Assembly (NCBI GenBank): GCA_964030475.1
Contig: CAXIPT010000003.1
Span: 4,192,499 to 4,256,498, forward strand
Length of the DNA stretch: 64,000 nucleotides
Direction: 5' to 3'
DNA from: Tethya wilhelma
Taxonomy: Eukaryota > Porifera > Demospongiae > Tethyida > Tethyidae
Of the stretch, positions 40,414 to 53,460 are shown piece after piece. The position numbers were made by a program, and so were the translations under genes. The notes below the pieces were generated by a model. The model was not told the origin of the DNA, made no database searches, and saw only the letters and a program-made list of their open reading frames with translations. Each line of letters opens with the position of its first letter. Positions within the stretch are counted from its first letter, which is position 1.

Positions 40414-43400
40414 ATGCAAATGGAGGAAGAAGACTACTACATTGAGCTGTTCGCTCGTGATGACGTAAATGGAAGTGGAAGTGGACATGGTACTACTCAC
40501 TCCTCTCACCATGATGGAAGCTCAGGCTCTGTCCTCTTCTTATTTGTTGCGTTTGCAGTAGGAGGTATAATATTTAATTGTCGTTAACCTTTACTCACTC
40601 AATCATTGGCTCTCTTTTCTTTTTACAGCTTTGGTTCGACATATTCTCAAACATACTCCCATTCCTTATACTGTTGTCCTAATAGTGGTCGGATTGGGAT
40701 TTGGTGCAGCAACCAATGTGGACGCATTGAGTTTTCTCAATGACTTCACAGGTGTTGCTAACATGGACCCCCACCTCATGCTCTCTGTGTTTCTCCCAAC
40801 ACTCATTTTTGAGTCGGCTTTTGTCATGGACGTGCATACATTCAAGAAAACTATTGGACAAGCTGTCATATTGGCTGGACCGGGTCTTATCATGTGCACA
40901 TTTCTCACTGCACTAATGGCACGCTACATCTTCACCTACAGCTGGTCATGGGTGACAGCATTGCTGTTTGGTTCTATTCTGAGTGCCACTGATCCTGTAG
41001 CTGTTGTAGCACTATTGAAAGACTTAGGTGAGCCTACTGTGCACATGCACATGTACAGATGCAGATCGAGTTTTCTCACATGGGATCAAGTGGCAAATCC
41101 GGCCCCTAGTCCCTAGCCCTAGCCCTAGCCCTACCCCTAGACCTAGCACTAGCCTGCCGAAGGGGCCGGATTTGCCACTTGACCTCTCACATGTACACTA
41201 CGCACACCTATTACTACACGACGACAGTCTACACGACAATTTAACATGCAAATTAACTCTAGACAGCAACAAAAGGAAGTGAGACGTTTGTCTTGTTCAT
41301 TGTTTGTACCCATTCTCGTAATATAATGTAGGAGCATCAAAACAACTTGGAACTATTATTGAAGGAGAATCATTACTTAATGACGGAGCTGCAATTGTTC
41401 TCTTCAATGTTCTCCTCTATGAACTTGTCCCAGGACAATCTCGATCGGGTACATCACTACTCTTAGTCTATGTCACACATTACATTACAATATTTATACA
41501 TACTTCCCATACAGCACTTGAAATATTTGTGTATTTCATTCGTGTGGCATTTGGTGGGCCTGCATTTGGCTATTTGATGGCAAAGGTGACCATATTTTGG
41601 CTCTCTCGTGTCTTCAATGATGCTCTAGTGGAGATTACAATCACATTAGCCTCAGCCTACGTCACCTACTATGTTGGTGAGAGCCTCCTTGGAGTGTCTG
41701 GAGTCTTGGCCATCGTCACTCTCGGCATTGATATAAACTCACGGCGCACAAACATTAGCCCAGAAGTTGAAGTGTTTCTGCATAGGTATGCTGCACATAC
41801 AATACTGCATGCATGGTTGCTTGGCATTTGAAAGACAATCTTCAATATTATAGGTTTTGGGGGATGTTAGGATATCTGGCAAATACTCTGATCTTTATCA
41901 TTGTGGGAGTTGTCATTGCTCAAAGGGCCTTTGATGGAGTGGAAGATATCGACTGGATGTTCATGTTTGCTCTCTATATTGGTGTTATGGTTATCAGGTA
42001 AGTTATGTGATTTTGCATGCAGTACAATCAAGAAATAATTATAGTGGTGTGTATGTATAATATAGCCCAAGAAAGAGTTGCAACTATTTTAACGGCACTC
42101 TATATTTTGTGTGTGTATAGTGTAACCCTATCCCTGCATTTGCTGAGATTACCAATTGTTTCAAGTATTTTACTGCACTATATTGTTACAACGCTCACTA
42201 TAATTATGGACCGTGTGAGGAATTTCACCTTTGCATGCTCTGTCCATAGTGGTACAAGTGCTGGCCTTAAAAGGTTGCTACCAACACGTAATGATTATCT
42301 CGAACCAATGACTACAATTCCCCTATCCGGTGTCATATACCTTGTGACCTATCCTAACCCTCGTTTGTAATCATCCGTTTGTGTTTCGTAACAGAACAAG
42401 CATCAGTTTTCTTCCCTGAAATCAAACACAGGGATTGTGTGAACATAGTTGCATTCCTTCATTCTGTCTGGCCTTATTAGTCTTTTTTTAAATATAATTA
42501 TTAATGTAGTTTCAATCACAAATAGCTTTTCTTATTACTCTGCTAAACTTTGAAGAAAAAAACAAAAAAAAAAAGAAAGAAAAAACCATAGAACACCACA
42601 ATACAATTAGCAATCAAACCAGGCCATGTTTGAGTTGGCGTACATTGCCTAATTATCTCTGTTGTACTACTCCACCAGATTCATAGTGATTGGAGGGTTG
42701 ACCCCTCTCTTGATGCACATTGGTTACTCCATTGACTGGAAACAGATCATCATCATCACTTGGGGAGGACTCAGAGGAGCAGTTGGTCTCAGCTTGGCCC
42801 TCGGTGTTGTGTCTACTGCTGGTGTGCCAGTACACAGCATTGGAAGCAAGGTGTTTCATTTATGCATGTGGAGTACATTATGTAGATCAAGTAAAACAAG
42901 TCAAACAACTTTTGGTCCCATCATGTTTTGGTATAGTTCAGAAGCTTGGCCACGACATTGTGTACACAATTAAGGGAGGATCCTAGGAGTATGCAACACA
43001 TGTAGTCATTGCAAAGATAACCATGATATATTAGTTAACCTGGGAACCAGACTAGTAATATTATTATAGAACAGGAACTGTTTTGACATGTGATTGTGGT
43101 TCGTCCAGTATAGACCACAAATTATTACACTAGCCTAATAATAGTAATTGTTCGGCCGAAACATACCAGTCTGTTTACTCATGCATGCCTTTCAATAATA
43201 CTATTATAGTGTCTTCTACACACATTAATACCCTGTCAATTTATACTTGTTGGTGCAGGTGCTCTTTCACACAGCTGGCATTGTGATCCTCACTCTCCTT
43301 GTGAATGCTACCACAGTGGGTACTCTCTTGAAGGCTCTCGGAATGAGTGACATCAGTCATGCCCAGCGTATGACCATGGCAACAGCTGTTCGGAGGATCA

Positions 43401-44211
43401 ATGAGGCCAAACTGAGAGCCATCAGCATGCTCAAATCGGACCGTTTCTTGGCTGATGCTCACTGGGAGATGGTGGACAGAAGAACAGAGATTGAAGACCC
43501 TTATGCAAAGATAGACAATGAGATTGAGGTATAGTATTATGTAGAGTGCACGATATTCTACTGTGTAGCCTTGTTTCTATGCCTTATCTTTTTTTTCCAT
43601 TTTCTTATTGTGCAACAAGTTAGCTGGGATATACCCAATGAGGATTATGTCTATAATTATGATAGCATAGCTCTAATTGTGAATAATGATTTTTTTTCAT
43701 GCAGTTTTCTAGTAATGCAGTGGCAGCCCTCGGTGCTCATAGCCAGTGTCCGAAGTGCGAAACTAATGTACCTCGTGTTCCCCATCCAAAGGAGATCGCT
43801 GAACTAGCTGAGGAGGTACGCTTAAGAATGTTAAAGGCCGAGAAGACAAGCTACTGGAGACAGTTTGAGCAAGGCATGCTTGGAAGACAAGCAGTGTTGG
43901 CACTTATCAACCTTGCTGATACAGCCATGGACACTCCTGACAGGTGTAACATGAAGAATTCGAACATGCACACTATGGCTAAAATCTACTAATGACATGT
44001 TTATAGATAAATTTTATTGTAGACAGTCTTGTGTAACAATAGTATTTGCTGTTCTCCTGTAATGCAATGTCATGCTAAGTATATTATACTGTTTGTGCAG
44101 GTTGATCACAGCGAAGGACATTGAACCATATTGGAAAATACCATTTTATCTTGTCAAAATTGTAAGCATTAGTGTAGAGATTGTGCTCTACACATTTACA
44201 AGTTGTTTCAC

Positions 44212-44243
<32 letters not shown>

Positions 44244-45062
44244 GTACACAGCGCGGATGGATTGTAAGGCTGCTGCATTGGAAGTCTCCCCCAGCTCCAC
44301 CTCGGCCCAAACTCAAGTGCTTGAACTGGATGTATGGCTTGGCTCTGCACTCTCTCTTTGAATGGATCCTCTTTGGTGTCATCCTCATCAACATCATTTG
44401 CACGTTTATCGAGCTCTTCTTAAAGAACACTACCGGCTTGCTCGTCCTGCAGTATTTCAACTACGTATTCTGTTTGATCTACATCATTGAGGCCGTCATA
44501 AAACTCAGTGGACTAAGACAGCACTATTTCTTTAGCAAGTGGAACATTTTTGACTTCATCATTCTCATCATTTCTCTCGTGGACATTATCGTGGAGTTCA
44601 GTCTGCCCGAGGACTATCTCAACGCTCACTTCTCACCATCTGTGATTCGTGTCATCAAAGTTTTGAGAATACTAAGAGTTGGAAGAGGACTTCGCCTTGT
44701 CAAGGTACACAAATTACATGATTTAATTTTTTTTCTTTCCTTTTTATCAATAATTATTGATTAGTTTTTGTCAAAAGATGAGAACCTTTTGTTTATTTTT
44801 TCGCTTGCTTGTTGAAAACTTTTTTTCATCATCACACAGCTTGTCCTTCCACTGCTGATTGGACTGGTCGATGCCATGATCAACCGTCGACTTCGATTTG
44901 GCTACGATATCGGGAAAGGTTTTGTCGTTGGGGAAGAGGAGATGCTGCAGAAGTTTGGACGGATTGGTTCAGTGGTGCATAAGAACATTGCCCAGGAATT
45001 TCAACGACGAGCTGAAGCCTCTCGTGTGGATGTGATCAGGAGTCTGGGTACGTGGGTTCAAG

Positions 45063-45096
<34 letters not shown>

Positions 45097-45115
45097 TNNN
45101 NNNNNNNNNNNNNNN

Positions 45116-45165
<50 letters not shown>

Positions 45166-46669
45166 TGTGTGTGTGTGCAACAAGAGCTCATGCTTAAGAT
45201 AGTGAGAGAGTGTTTGGTGTCCAAACAAACATTCTTTTTCACACCTACAGTCATACAATTACAATAATTATACATGCCCACAGCAACGTAAATGTATAAT
45301 CATCGTACAGGGTCATTACTACGAATTACTAAAAATTTAAAATTTTGATCTAAAGTAATGAACAATTAACCACCTAGAATATAAATGAGGATTCCAAACT
45401 CATAATATTATGAACCTTGTTTCCATTTCCTCCTCTTCAGGACTGATGAGAAAGGAGCATCCTGGAGTGGCCCTGTCGGTGAAGACACACCATGCCATCC
45501 GCTCTGTCCTCAACCATTGCCGTGACACCATCAGACAGCTGCTGGGAAGTGGACTACTCGATGAATCCGATGCAGAGAAGCTTTTACTGGTTAGTACACA
45601 ATAGGCATCACTGTATGTACACACAATGCACACATAAGCCTTATACATGACCAACAATATTTTTATTGGCCATTTCCTGTGCATACTTGTACATTTCTCA
45701 AGTGTACATGTAACTTGGTGATACTTTTGTGACTGTTATGGGATGAACTGTCAGTTTGGGATGTGCCAAAGAAATGCCCTATATAATTATCTTGTTACAT
45801 GCTATGAATTTAACTCCTAGTTTGGTTACACGATAAATGACGTGACCTCTCACGTCTGGTCTAAATCATAGGATGGCTGGATGCTTAGGAGAGTGGGTGT
45901 CAGTATATAGACATAGATGCCCTATGCTTCACTCCTGTCTGTCTAGCTCACCCACTGGTTGTTGTCTGTGGATCTAATAGATTGTGTTCCCAGAAATAGT
46001 TTGTAATTGAATATTTTTCTATTGAAGGCTGAGTCCTCCTGCTGGCCTAGAGGGATTTGGTGAAATGCAATTAGTTAGATTCTCCAAAAGTTCAAAAATT
46101 TGCCCCATCAGCTCTAGAAATCCCAAGCGACATTGTTCTATTTGACCTTCTCCTTTCTTTTTACTTTCACTGATTCGACCCTCAAAGACATTAAAAGATT
46201 GTAGGCATTTCTGAGCAAGGTGTTATCTCTCTTGGGAGGTAGGGGTCACTGGGGAAGGTCACTCAAGCTTGTGGGGACTAATAGATGTGTGTACATTGGG
46301 CATGCTCTGTCCAGATGGTTCAAATCAAGAGTCTAATTGGTTGCTGTCAGGAGCTATTGCTCTCATGCCAACCCTAAGCAGGCTCTCATGCTTACAACCA
46401 CAGCCTTGCTGTTGCTACCCCAACACTCCCAATACATTGTGTCGAGGGTGATTCCACATGGTTCCTTTCCTTGCCACAGACAATTTTAGTGGCACCAAAA
46501 GAGTACATATTCATTTTATATATGCCACAAAAAGTATAATGATGCATAATGGTTTACTCTTAAAAGATCAGTTTTTGTGACAGCTGTTATACAAAGTAAC
46601 CTATAACCTCGTAAACTGGCTTTGCTAAGCTTAGCAACACTCTCACTCTCCACTCTCTCTCTCTCTCCT

Positions 46670-46729
<60 letters not shown>

Positions 46730-47510
46730 NCACACATAGGGCATTGAAGTGAAGATGAAACGACTGGAGAGGACCCCGGCCAGCCTGCCCCCTCCTGATC
46801 CCTATGTGGTGCTGTGTAATGTCCCCTGGTTGAGTGGATTGGACAAGGAGATACTGACAGCCATCCAGAGCTCGGCCTCCCTCATACAGTTTGAGCACGA
46901 CGAGAAGATCATCAGTCCTGGTGAAGTATGCAAAGGAATCTACATCATCGTCTCTGGCCTAGTGAAGGTACTTACAGGGTGCTGTTTATTATTAGCCTCA
47001 GTCTATAGTAGCCTCGTACCCAGGCCACCCACAGGGCAAACAAAATTGCAACCATAATTATAAACAAGTCTTAAGTGTGTAGCTATAGTCCCTCACATGC
47101 ACATGTGTGTATGTGCGTGTATCATATATACACTACTGCCTCTCTAATTCAAGCAATATAAGTTGCTGAATTCTCTCAATGTCTGCTGTGTGGTTTGAGA
47201 TGCTGCAAGCAACTGTTATTGTTGCCTAGAGTACATTAACCTTATAATTAAGGGACTGACCATGTACAGAGCTCACAGACCCATGCAACATTGATGCAAC
47301 ATTGTTGGAACAATGTTACTCCACGTATGGTGGTTTTGGTAATGTAATTAACATGGCAACATGGCAATATGTTCAACATGATGCACGCAACAAGTTTTGA
47401 AAACATCCACGAAGCAACATGTCATAAGCAACATGTTTCAGGCTCGTTACATACTCATACACTGTGTTTAAATGTACTACATTGCTGATTGACTCTTAAT
47501 TAGTGTTCAC

Positions 47511-47584
<74 letters not shown>

Positions 47585-47810
47585 CGAGTGCTGCGCACTT
47601 TAAAGGGCATGCAACTATTTTGTTTGCCATTGACCCATTAGCCTCGTACCAGGCCACACCCTCTTTTAGTGTTACACACTAAGAATTGGGATGTGTAACT
47701 TGAAGAGCTGGGAGGAGCCTGGGAACGAGACTAACCTCCACTCATGTAGCCACTATCCAACAATTAGCCTATAAAAACTTTGGTTGCTAGGCAATGGCAA
47801 ACAAACACAC

Positions 47811-47863
<53 letters not shown>

Positions 47864-49480
47864 GGTGACATCACTGTCTAGTTCAAAGCAGGAAGACCAA
47901 CTCTTCACCAAGCTAATCCGAAACGACTCTCACACCAGCTCTCACGCGAGCTCCCACCAAGGCAACAACAGAAAGACTTCCATTGAATCATCAGACGGTG
48001 TACAGAACAGCATTGATTACTATGGTACGGGCACAGTGATGGGAGAGACTGTCATTCTCGAACGGAAGGAGTACAACATGACAGTGGAGTGTGAAACGGA
48101 CGTTCAAGCTTTCCTCATTCAGGAAGACCATTTGCAAAAGGTTTTGGAATCCCACCCTGTTGTGGAGGATCGACTGTGGAGGGTCAATGGTATCCACACT
48201 GCTACCCAGCTGCTGGTTCAGCTGCCAGAATACCAGGTGCCGTGCATGAGCTGGGTACCAATGATGGTGCATGGGTGTGACATGATAATCATGACCTAAT
48301 AATGATGTCATTCTGGGAATTGTATATAGCATTGGATTCACTGAAGTTAACATAGTTCACTAATAATTGTAGTTGTTCTACATAATTATTACACTTTTTT
48401 TGTCATTGTCATAATAATTATTACTATCCATCCTTGCACATATAGGATTGGTCTACCACCCAGCTGCTGCTGCTGTGCGAAGGTGCCTTCATTGCCTCTC
48501 CTCCGATTGAGCCTGTGCCGACATTTGAGATTCTGGAGAACCACAAGGAAGTGATCGTGGTCAGTGGAGAAGTACGATGCCTCAATACACGTGAAAAGCT
48601 CACAGCTCCTTGTATTGTGCCCAAGAATGTCAAGTATGTCAGCAACTTATGTTTATTTTGTTATATTTGTGTGGATTGGTGTTTGGAAATTATTTAGAAG
48701 ACGTTTTATCTTTACAAAGCAAAGTTTAATCAACATTCCAGTGGTTATCTTTATGATAATTAAGCGAATTGAGTTGGTGATTTCTAAGCTTGATGATTCT
48801 GTACCAACTGCAATGGTTTGACGCAGGTACCTGCTGATGAACAGTGGCAACCCTAAACTGCTGGTCATTCCAACCTCGGATGGAAACAGTGAGAGCTCTG
48901 ATGCTGCTACCAATCAGTCCTGGCTGCCCCGTTACAAGCACAAGATGACGTTTGTGGAGAAACTGAAATTTGTTGGCCAGAAGATTGCACTCTTCTTTGT
49001 GTGGGTGAGTCATGTTATGATCCGAGTCTTTGTGCAACCAAACTACAGCTGTACTTTACTATTACAAGCAGAGCAATTTTACTATTATATCAGTGTTCAC
49101 ATAAAATTTATAATGTGTGTACAATTTCCTAGCTCTACTCTCACATCATGTCTGTGGTGAACATCTGCGTGTTCCTGTGCAAATGCAAGAAGAACTCCGT
49201 TTCTGATGATATGGATAGTGATGTGGAAGCTGGACAGGCACCAAATGATGATGAGGATGATGATGAAGACACACCCACTAGTTTTCCAGACACTCCCACA
49301 CCAAGCTCCTCCCATGAGGTCATTGACATGGAACCACCGGTTGTCGTCGGCAACCCAATCACTGTAGATAACGGTAGGGTTCTTACCCCCGTTACCCCAA
49401 TTAGGGGAGCAGGTCCCGAGGTAAAGTATCACGATCTTGGTGACATTGAGAGAGAGGACAGCGAACAAAAACTAACATAG
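40414..49480 (+). CDS. SLC9C1: SLC9C-type Na+/H+ exchanger with voltage sensor and cyclic-nucleotide domain
   Basis: About 17 exons (first 40414-40564, 40629-41027, 41332-41449; last 49133-49480). The N-terminal exchanger domain has 'LPTLIFESAFVMDVHTFKK', 'GSILSATDPVAVVALLKDLG' and 'GESLLNDGAAIVLF', the ND pair of NHE exchangers. A four-helix voltage-sensor-like module follows at 44247-44704 with an S4 'VIRVIKVLRILRVGRGLRLV' carrying seven basic residues at three-residue spacing. A linker with two helices precedes a cyclic-nucleotide-binding domain ('IISPGEVCKGIYIIVSGLVK' and 'GTVMGETVILERKEYNMTVE'). An acidic tail ends at 49480. This is the sperm-NHE architecture, in which hyperpolarisation drives Na+/H+ exchange. 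The phosphate-binding Arg of the CNBD appears replaced by Tyr. An N run at 45098-45115 and an N at 46730 lie in introns. It is predicted to act in flagellar plasma membrane; whether in sperm or choanocytes is not shown. Confidence 0.92.
41086..41182. mobile_element. MITE with 21-bp perfect TIRs and CCCTAG-repeat core
   Basis: Begins TCAAGTGGCAAATCCGGCCC(C) at 41086-41106 and ends with its exact reverse complement at 41162-41182. The 55-bp core is an imperfect tandem of CCCTAG/CCCTAC units. It lies in a SLC9C intron. The core looks telomere-like, but no target-site duplication was identified. Confidence 0.75.
45065..45178. repeat. (GT)n microsatellite with 18-N assembly gap
   Basis: A GT repeat interrupted by N at 45098-45115, downstream of an SLC9C exon; the true repeat length is unknown. 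Confidence 0.95.
46672..46738. repeat. (CT)n tract with N, serving as polypyrimidine tract
   Basis: A CT repeat ends at the N at 46730 and is followed by cacacatag, the acceptor of the SLC9C exon 'GIEVKMKRLERTPASLPP'. Confidence 0.9.
47513..47582. repeat. (CA)n with (GC)n start
   Basis: Microsatellite in an SLC9C intron; a second CA tract at 47803-47856 precedes the next exon. Confidence 0.9.
47641..47737. repeat. GCCTCGTACCAGGC / GCCTGGGAACGAG MITE copy
   Basis: Left end TTAGCCTCGTACCAGGC and right end GGAGCCTGGGAACGAGACTAA; a longer variant of the family at 38401-38487. Intronic in SLC9C. Confidence 0.7.
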
Positions 49481-49835
49481 AAACAGTGTATTATAGTGTT
49501 GACTAGCAGAGGGATATTTTTTTTTGTGTTGGATTAATATATAGGCCCCCTTATTGGCTAGTATTTATTACGTATAATTTGTAAATTAATTATAAAGTTT
49601 AAAATAAGCTATGGTGTTTACATAATGCATGGTAAGTACTGTATCATGGATAGAAGCACACACACACACACACAGAAAGTGAGTAAAACAACTGATTATA
49701 ATATAATTGCCAAAAAGAAATAATAATTAAGACATGTATATACATGAAGACAAGTGTTAATAAAAAAGGAGACAATGACTGAATACATTTATTGTCGTAA
49801 TTGATAAACAACAAAAATATACTACACATGTAGCT
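49481..49835. other. Convergent 3' flanks of SLC9C and the DOK-like gene
   Basis: AT-rich, with several TATTAATATATA-like stretches and a short (CA)n near 49659. AATAAA-type signals are possible for both genes; nothing else seen. Confidence 0.6.
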
Positions 49836-52173
49836 CTACTCCTGCTGCTCTTCCATTGACTGAGGCGGTGACTCTCCCTCCATGCTGTACTGTCTAGGGG
49901 GGATGGGAGGGGGCTGTTCATCCTCCCCCTCCTCGTCCCCACGGCTCCCGTCACCCTCCACTGTCTGTTTGCCATCAGCCTCTGGACTGGTCTTGTTTGT
50001 TTTCTTGTTCTTGTCGATCTTGCTGTAGCCTTTAGTGTCTCGTTGGATAGTATCGGGAGTCAATTCTCGTTCTCGGTTTGCTAAATTTGTCCCTGTCTCT
50101 GATCCAGCTGCCGGTCGGGGTGACGGACTTTTGGCCTGCGATGGTGGCGTTTCTTCCCCCGAAGTCACTTGACCCGTCTGAAAATCAGTTGAACATGACG
50201 CTGCAGTACTGTGTTTGGTTGATTCCAGATTATTGTTTGACGGTGTCTGTTCCGTCTCTCCTAGTCTCCCGCCATTCTGTTCTCGACTCAATGTTCCAAA
50301 ACCACCAGCAGTACCGTAAATGGGGTTTACAGTGAGACTATTATCATCAATTCCATTACTAGCTGCATTGCCACCAGTACTACTATTCCCCGGCGTTGTC
50401 AATCCAGCCATGTGTACCCCCGGACTGCTGAATAGGTTCTCCTTCGAACCGTACAGGGGGTTGTCCATCAATCCACTGTCGCTGGCATCCTGTCCACCAT
50501 CAGTGAGGTCCTCCTTTGACCCATAGAGAGGGTTGTCTATTCGCTTCTTCTCTACTGTCTCCGTGAGCACGTATCGTAGATTAGAAGGATTTGCTGCTGC
50601 CGGCACCAAAGTTCTTTGCTGCTGATTTTCTGGAGACGGTGCCATATTTCTGCTCCGTCCGTCTGGACTATCGGGATGTTTAGCAATGGCATACTCCCCC
50701 TCTTGAGTGGCTGGTATAACGGCACGATTCACAGCATTCGGTGGAAAAGCTATATCGTACACCAGCTCGTCGGACTCCGAACCACTGCTCTTTAACTTGA
50801 TGCTGGAGGTGGACTGACGATGGACCAGTGCATTGTAGAACCCACCACTGACGGCACTGTGTTCCATGGCCTTGCGTTGAAAGTGTTCCGGCATCCTGTG
50901 AACCGTGTGGGAGTAGGTGTCGTCCACTCCAGGATCTCTCGTCGAGATATGCTCTCCTCTCAGAGCAGCTGGGGGAGGAGGAACGCTGCCGGGGGGAGGA
51001 GACCGCACCTCTTTACCCCCTTGCCACCTCTCGCCACTCTCCGATTGAATGGTTTCGTTTTCGTGTAAGTACTTGTGTGTCCTTGAAGGAGTGGTGTTCA
51101 CTCTCCTGAGCTGGTAGGCAGGACTGGGACCGGACATCTCTGTCGTGCCCGACGTCATTTTCAGGGTTTGAGATCGACTGCTATTCTTTGCCTCATTGCT
51201 GCCAACTGGTGGGGTGGAATCAGGTGGCAAGGGTGCTGGAGGTCGTGTATCCAAAACTCTGCTACTTCTTGGCGAACTTGCTTTCGTTAAAGTGTCCAAC
51301 ATTTTGTAGAGTCTTTCGCCTCGACTTGTGACAAACTCAAATTTTCCTTCACCTCGCGGTGATCGCCGACCAGCTTCAAAACCAAACAGCTCGGTTCCGT
51401 GCCAGTATCTCCTGAGACTACCAAAAGGCCATACCCCCAACACTTGACGGCTCTGAGCATTGGCACAGACGATCTCTTTCTTGGGCGTGAAGGAGAGGAG
51501 GCAGGTGGGACCAGTGGCACCAATGAGGGTCATGGACTGAGAGTCTTTCGGTTTGAGCTCGTACTCATGATAGCCTAAGAGGAAAGGTCATTATGAAATG
51601 AGTCTGGTCTTATCTATAGTGGTGTTAAAACTAGTTTGTTTTTGTAAAACTGAATACATGTTTGCTTAGTAATGTGCACATTTGTTATCAATCTGGTGAT
51701 AGCACATACAGTAGTGATGGACAGTATAAACAGTGGCTATAAGGCATATCTGTATGGTGTGTCAATATTGATACCAATATTACAGTACATGTATACACAA
51801 CCTGGCCATGTAAATCATCTTTCCCACCTCTGTTTTTCTTGGGATCTTTTCTAGCATACAAAGCAGGAAAGCCTGGTTTATGAAGCTGAAAAAAACAAAC
51901 AATGTACAACACTGTACATGTTGAAAGCTAATGTCCATTTATAGTATACGGTAAGTCACGTAAGTCTCCAGGGGAATTTGTTTGGAATAATATACTACTG
52001 TAGAAATTCACAACAATTTATATCCATACTCCTAGGCTACCATGTGATACCAGCTCCCATAACAACACAGATCAATACTAGCCTTGTACCCAGGCTCTCG
52101 GCTTTGACCTTTCACTAATGGCAAGGGAGAGAGCCTGGGTATCAACACACTGTACAATGGATTCACCAAACAT

Positions 52174-52232
<59 letters not shown>

Positions 52233-53279
52233 TTGTACAGGTCGTTCCAGCACCCTCAGTCGCTGTAAACAGTTGTACCATCTGTTCATCTCCTGGTGAG
52301 TCTTGGCAGACAGATAAAACGTGTCTCCTTTCCCGTCCACCACTTTGATGGGGAATTGATAGGAGCAGTTGTGGGCCAGGGAGAGCTCGAAAGCTGGGAC
52401 CAACGAGATGGTCCCCTTTGGCACCTGTTTCTGCCATCTCTTCTTGGCGTCTTTGTAGAACTCAAAAGTGGTCTCTTTGTCACGACGAAGAACACACAGA
52501 CGAGGTGTCCAGTCCTTTGAGGAGGAGCTTGAAGGTTTGCTGCCAAAGTCAAGAACACCCTACAGAATGAGAATAGTAGCTGGTAGGTATGAAAATGCCA
52601 TATTACGAGGAAGTTCAGTGTGCGTGTCATTGTGTGTTTGTTTATGGACCAGTACAGGGCGATATTGTGTGTGTGTTTGTGTGTGTGTGGGTGGGTGGGT
52701 TAAGTAGACAAAAGAAGCTATAAACTGCATTTCCATGGTGATATACACCGAAGTGCTTCATCGTTGACAGTTCAAAAAACCACATCCTCACGAAATCAGA
52801 AAAATTACTTTGTACACACATTGCTCGTGGCATCTAATTAAGAGGCTATGGTTCAACAACAATGAACAAGTTGGTTCATTATACACCACACACTTGTGAA
52901 GGAATAACAAGGAGCATTGGAGTAGTATTAAGATAATATCAGATGTTCCATAACTCTTGGTATCCCATAGCCAATTTGGCAAAACACACTACCATCAGGG
53001 GCACATACTTACAGGTAGCCCAGTGAAAAATAATATAAACTCATAGATAATTTAGTTTATAGTGGTCATTCAGAAGGAGGAGATGATGTTTAGTGGCTAT
53101 TATAAACCAGACCACTCTCCCTCTAGAGTTGATGGGGTTGGAACAAACAAGACCACAGCCAACTCACCTAGCTGGCTCATACTGTCAGAGATCAAACAAA
53201 ACTATATATTGGGTCAACAGGTGTACAAGATATGATTCTGAAATGGTTAAAGTTGTCTTACCTCGCATATGACTTCCAT
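49836..53279 (-). CDS. PH-PTB adaptor of DOK/IRS type
   Basis: Exons 53279-53262, 52559-52232, 51887-51828 and 51574-49836. The N-terminal PH-like domain reads 'DWTPRLCVLRRDKETTFEFY', 'TISLVPAFELSLAHNC', 'FYLSAKTHQEMNRWYNCLQ'. An IRS-type PTB domain follows: 'GATGPTCLLSFTPKKEIVCA', 'GVWPFGSLRRYWHGTELFGF', 'EAGRRSPRGEGKFEFVTSRG' (FGFEAGRRSPRGEG is the PTB hallmark). The tail of about 460 residues is disordered and Pro/Ser-rich and carries three NPLYG/NPIYG motifs (two as NPLYGSKE(D/N)L), which are candidate tyrosine-phosphorylation and SH2/PTB docking sites. It would act as a membrane-recruited docking protein downstream of receptor tyrosine kinases. DOK versus FRS2/IRS assignment is open: there is no myristoylation signal (against FRS2), and the size and layout favour DOK. 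An (AG)n (minus strand) intron tract lies near 52182-52229. Confidence 0.85.
52078..52143. repeat. GCCTTGTACCCAGGCTC MITE copy
   Basis: Left end TAGCCTTGTACCCAGGCTC and right end GAGAGCCTGGGTATC; the inner TTTGACCTTTCACT block is shared with the copy at 9041. Confidence 0.7.
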
Positions 53280-53460
53280 CTGCTTCTCTGTAGTGAGTAG
53301 ACTGAAGCTAAACTTGCACCGTCACCTGAAGTACAGTCTGTACTCCAAACATGTTCCTACTTGGAAAGCTTCCGCGAAATGGGAAAATTTCATAGTACTG
53401 TGGTAAAGGTCGACAAGTAACTTGCACAAGACAAAATTACCTTCTTACAAAAGATGAAAA

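Noticed and set aside
41107..41161. Telomere-like CCCTAG repeat as an internal telomere
   Set aside because: It is short, imperfect and enclosed by exact TIRs, so a mobile element explains it better.
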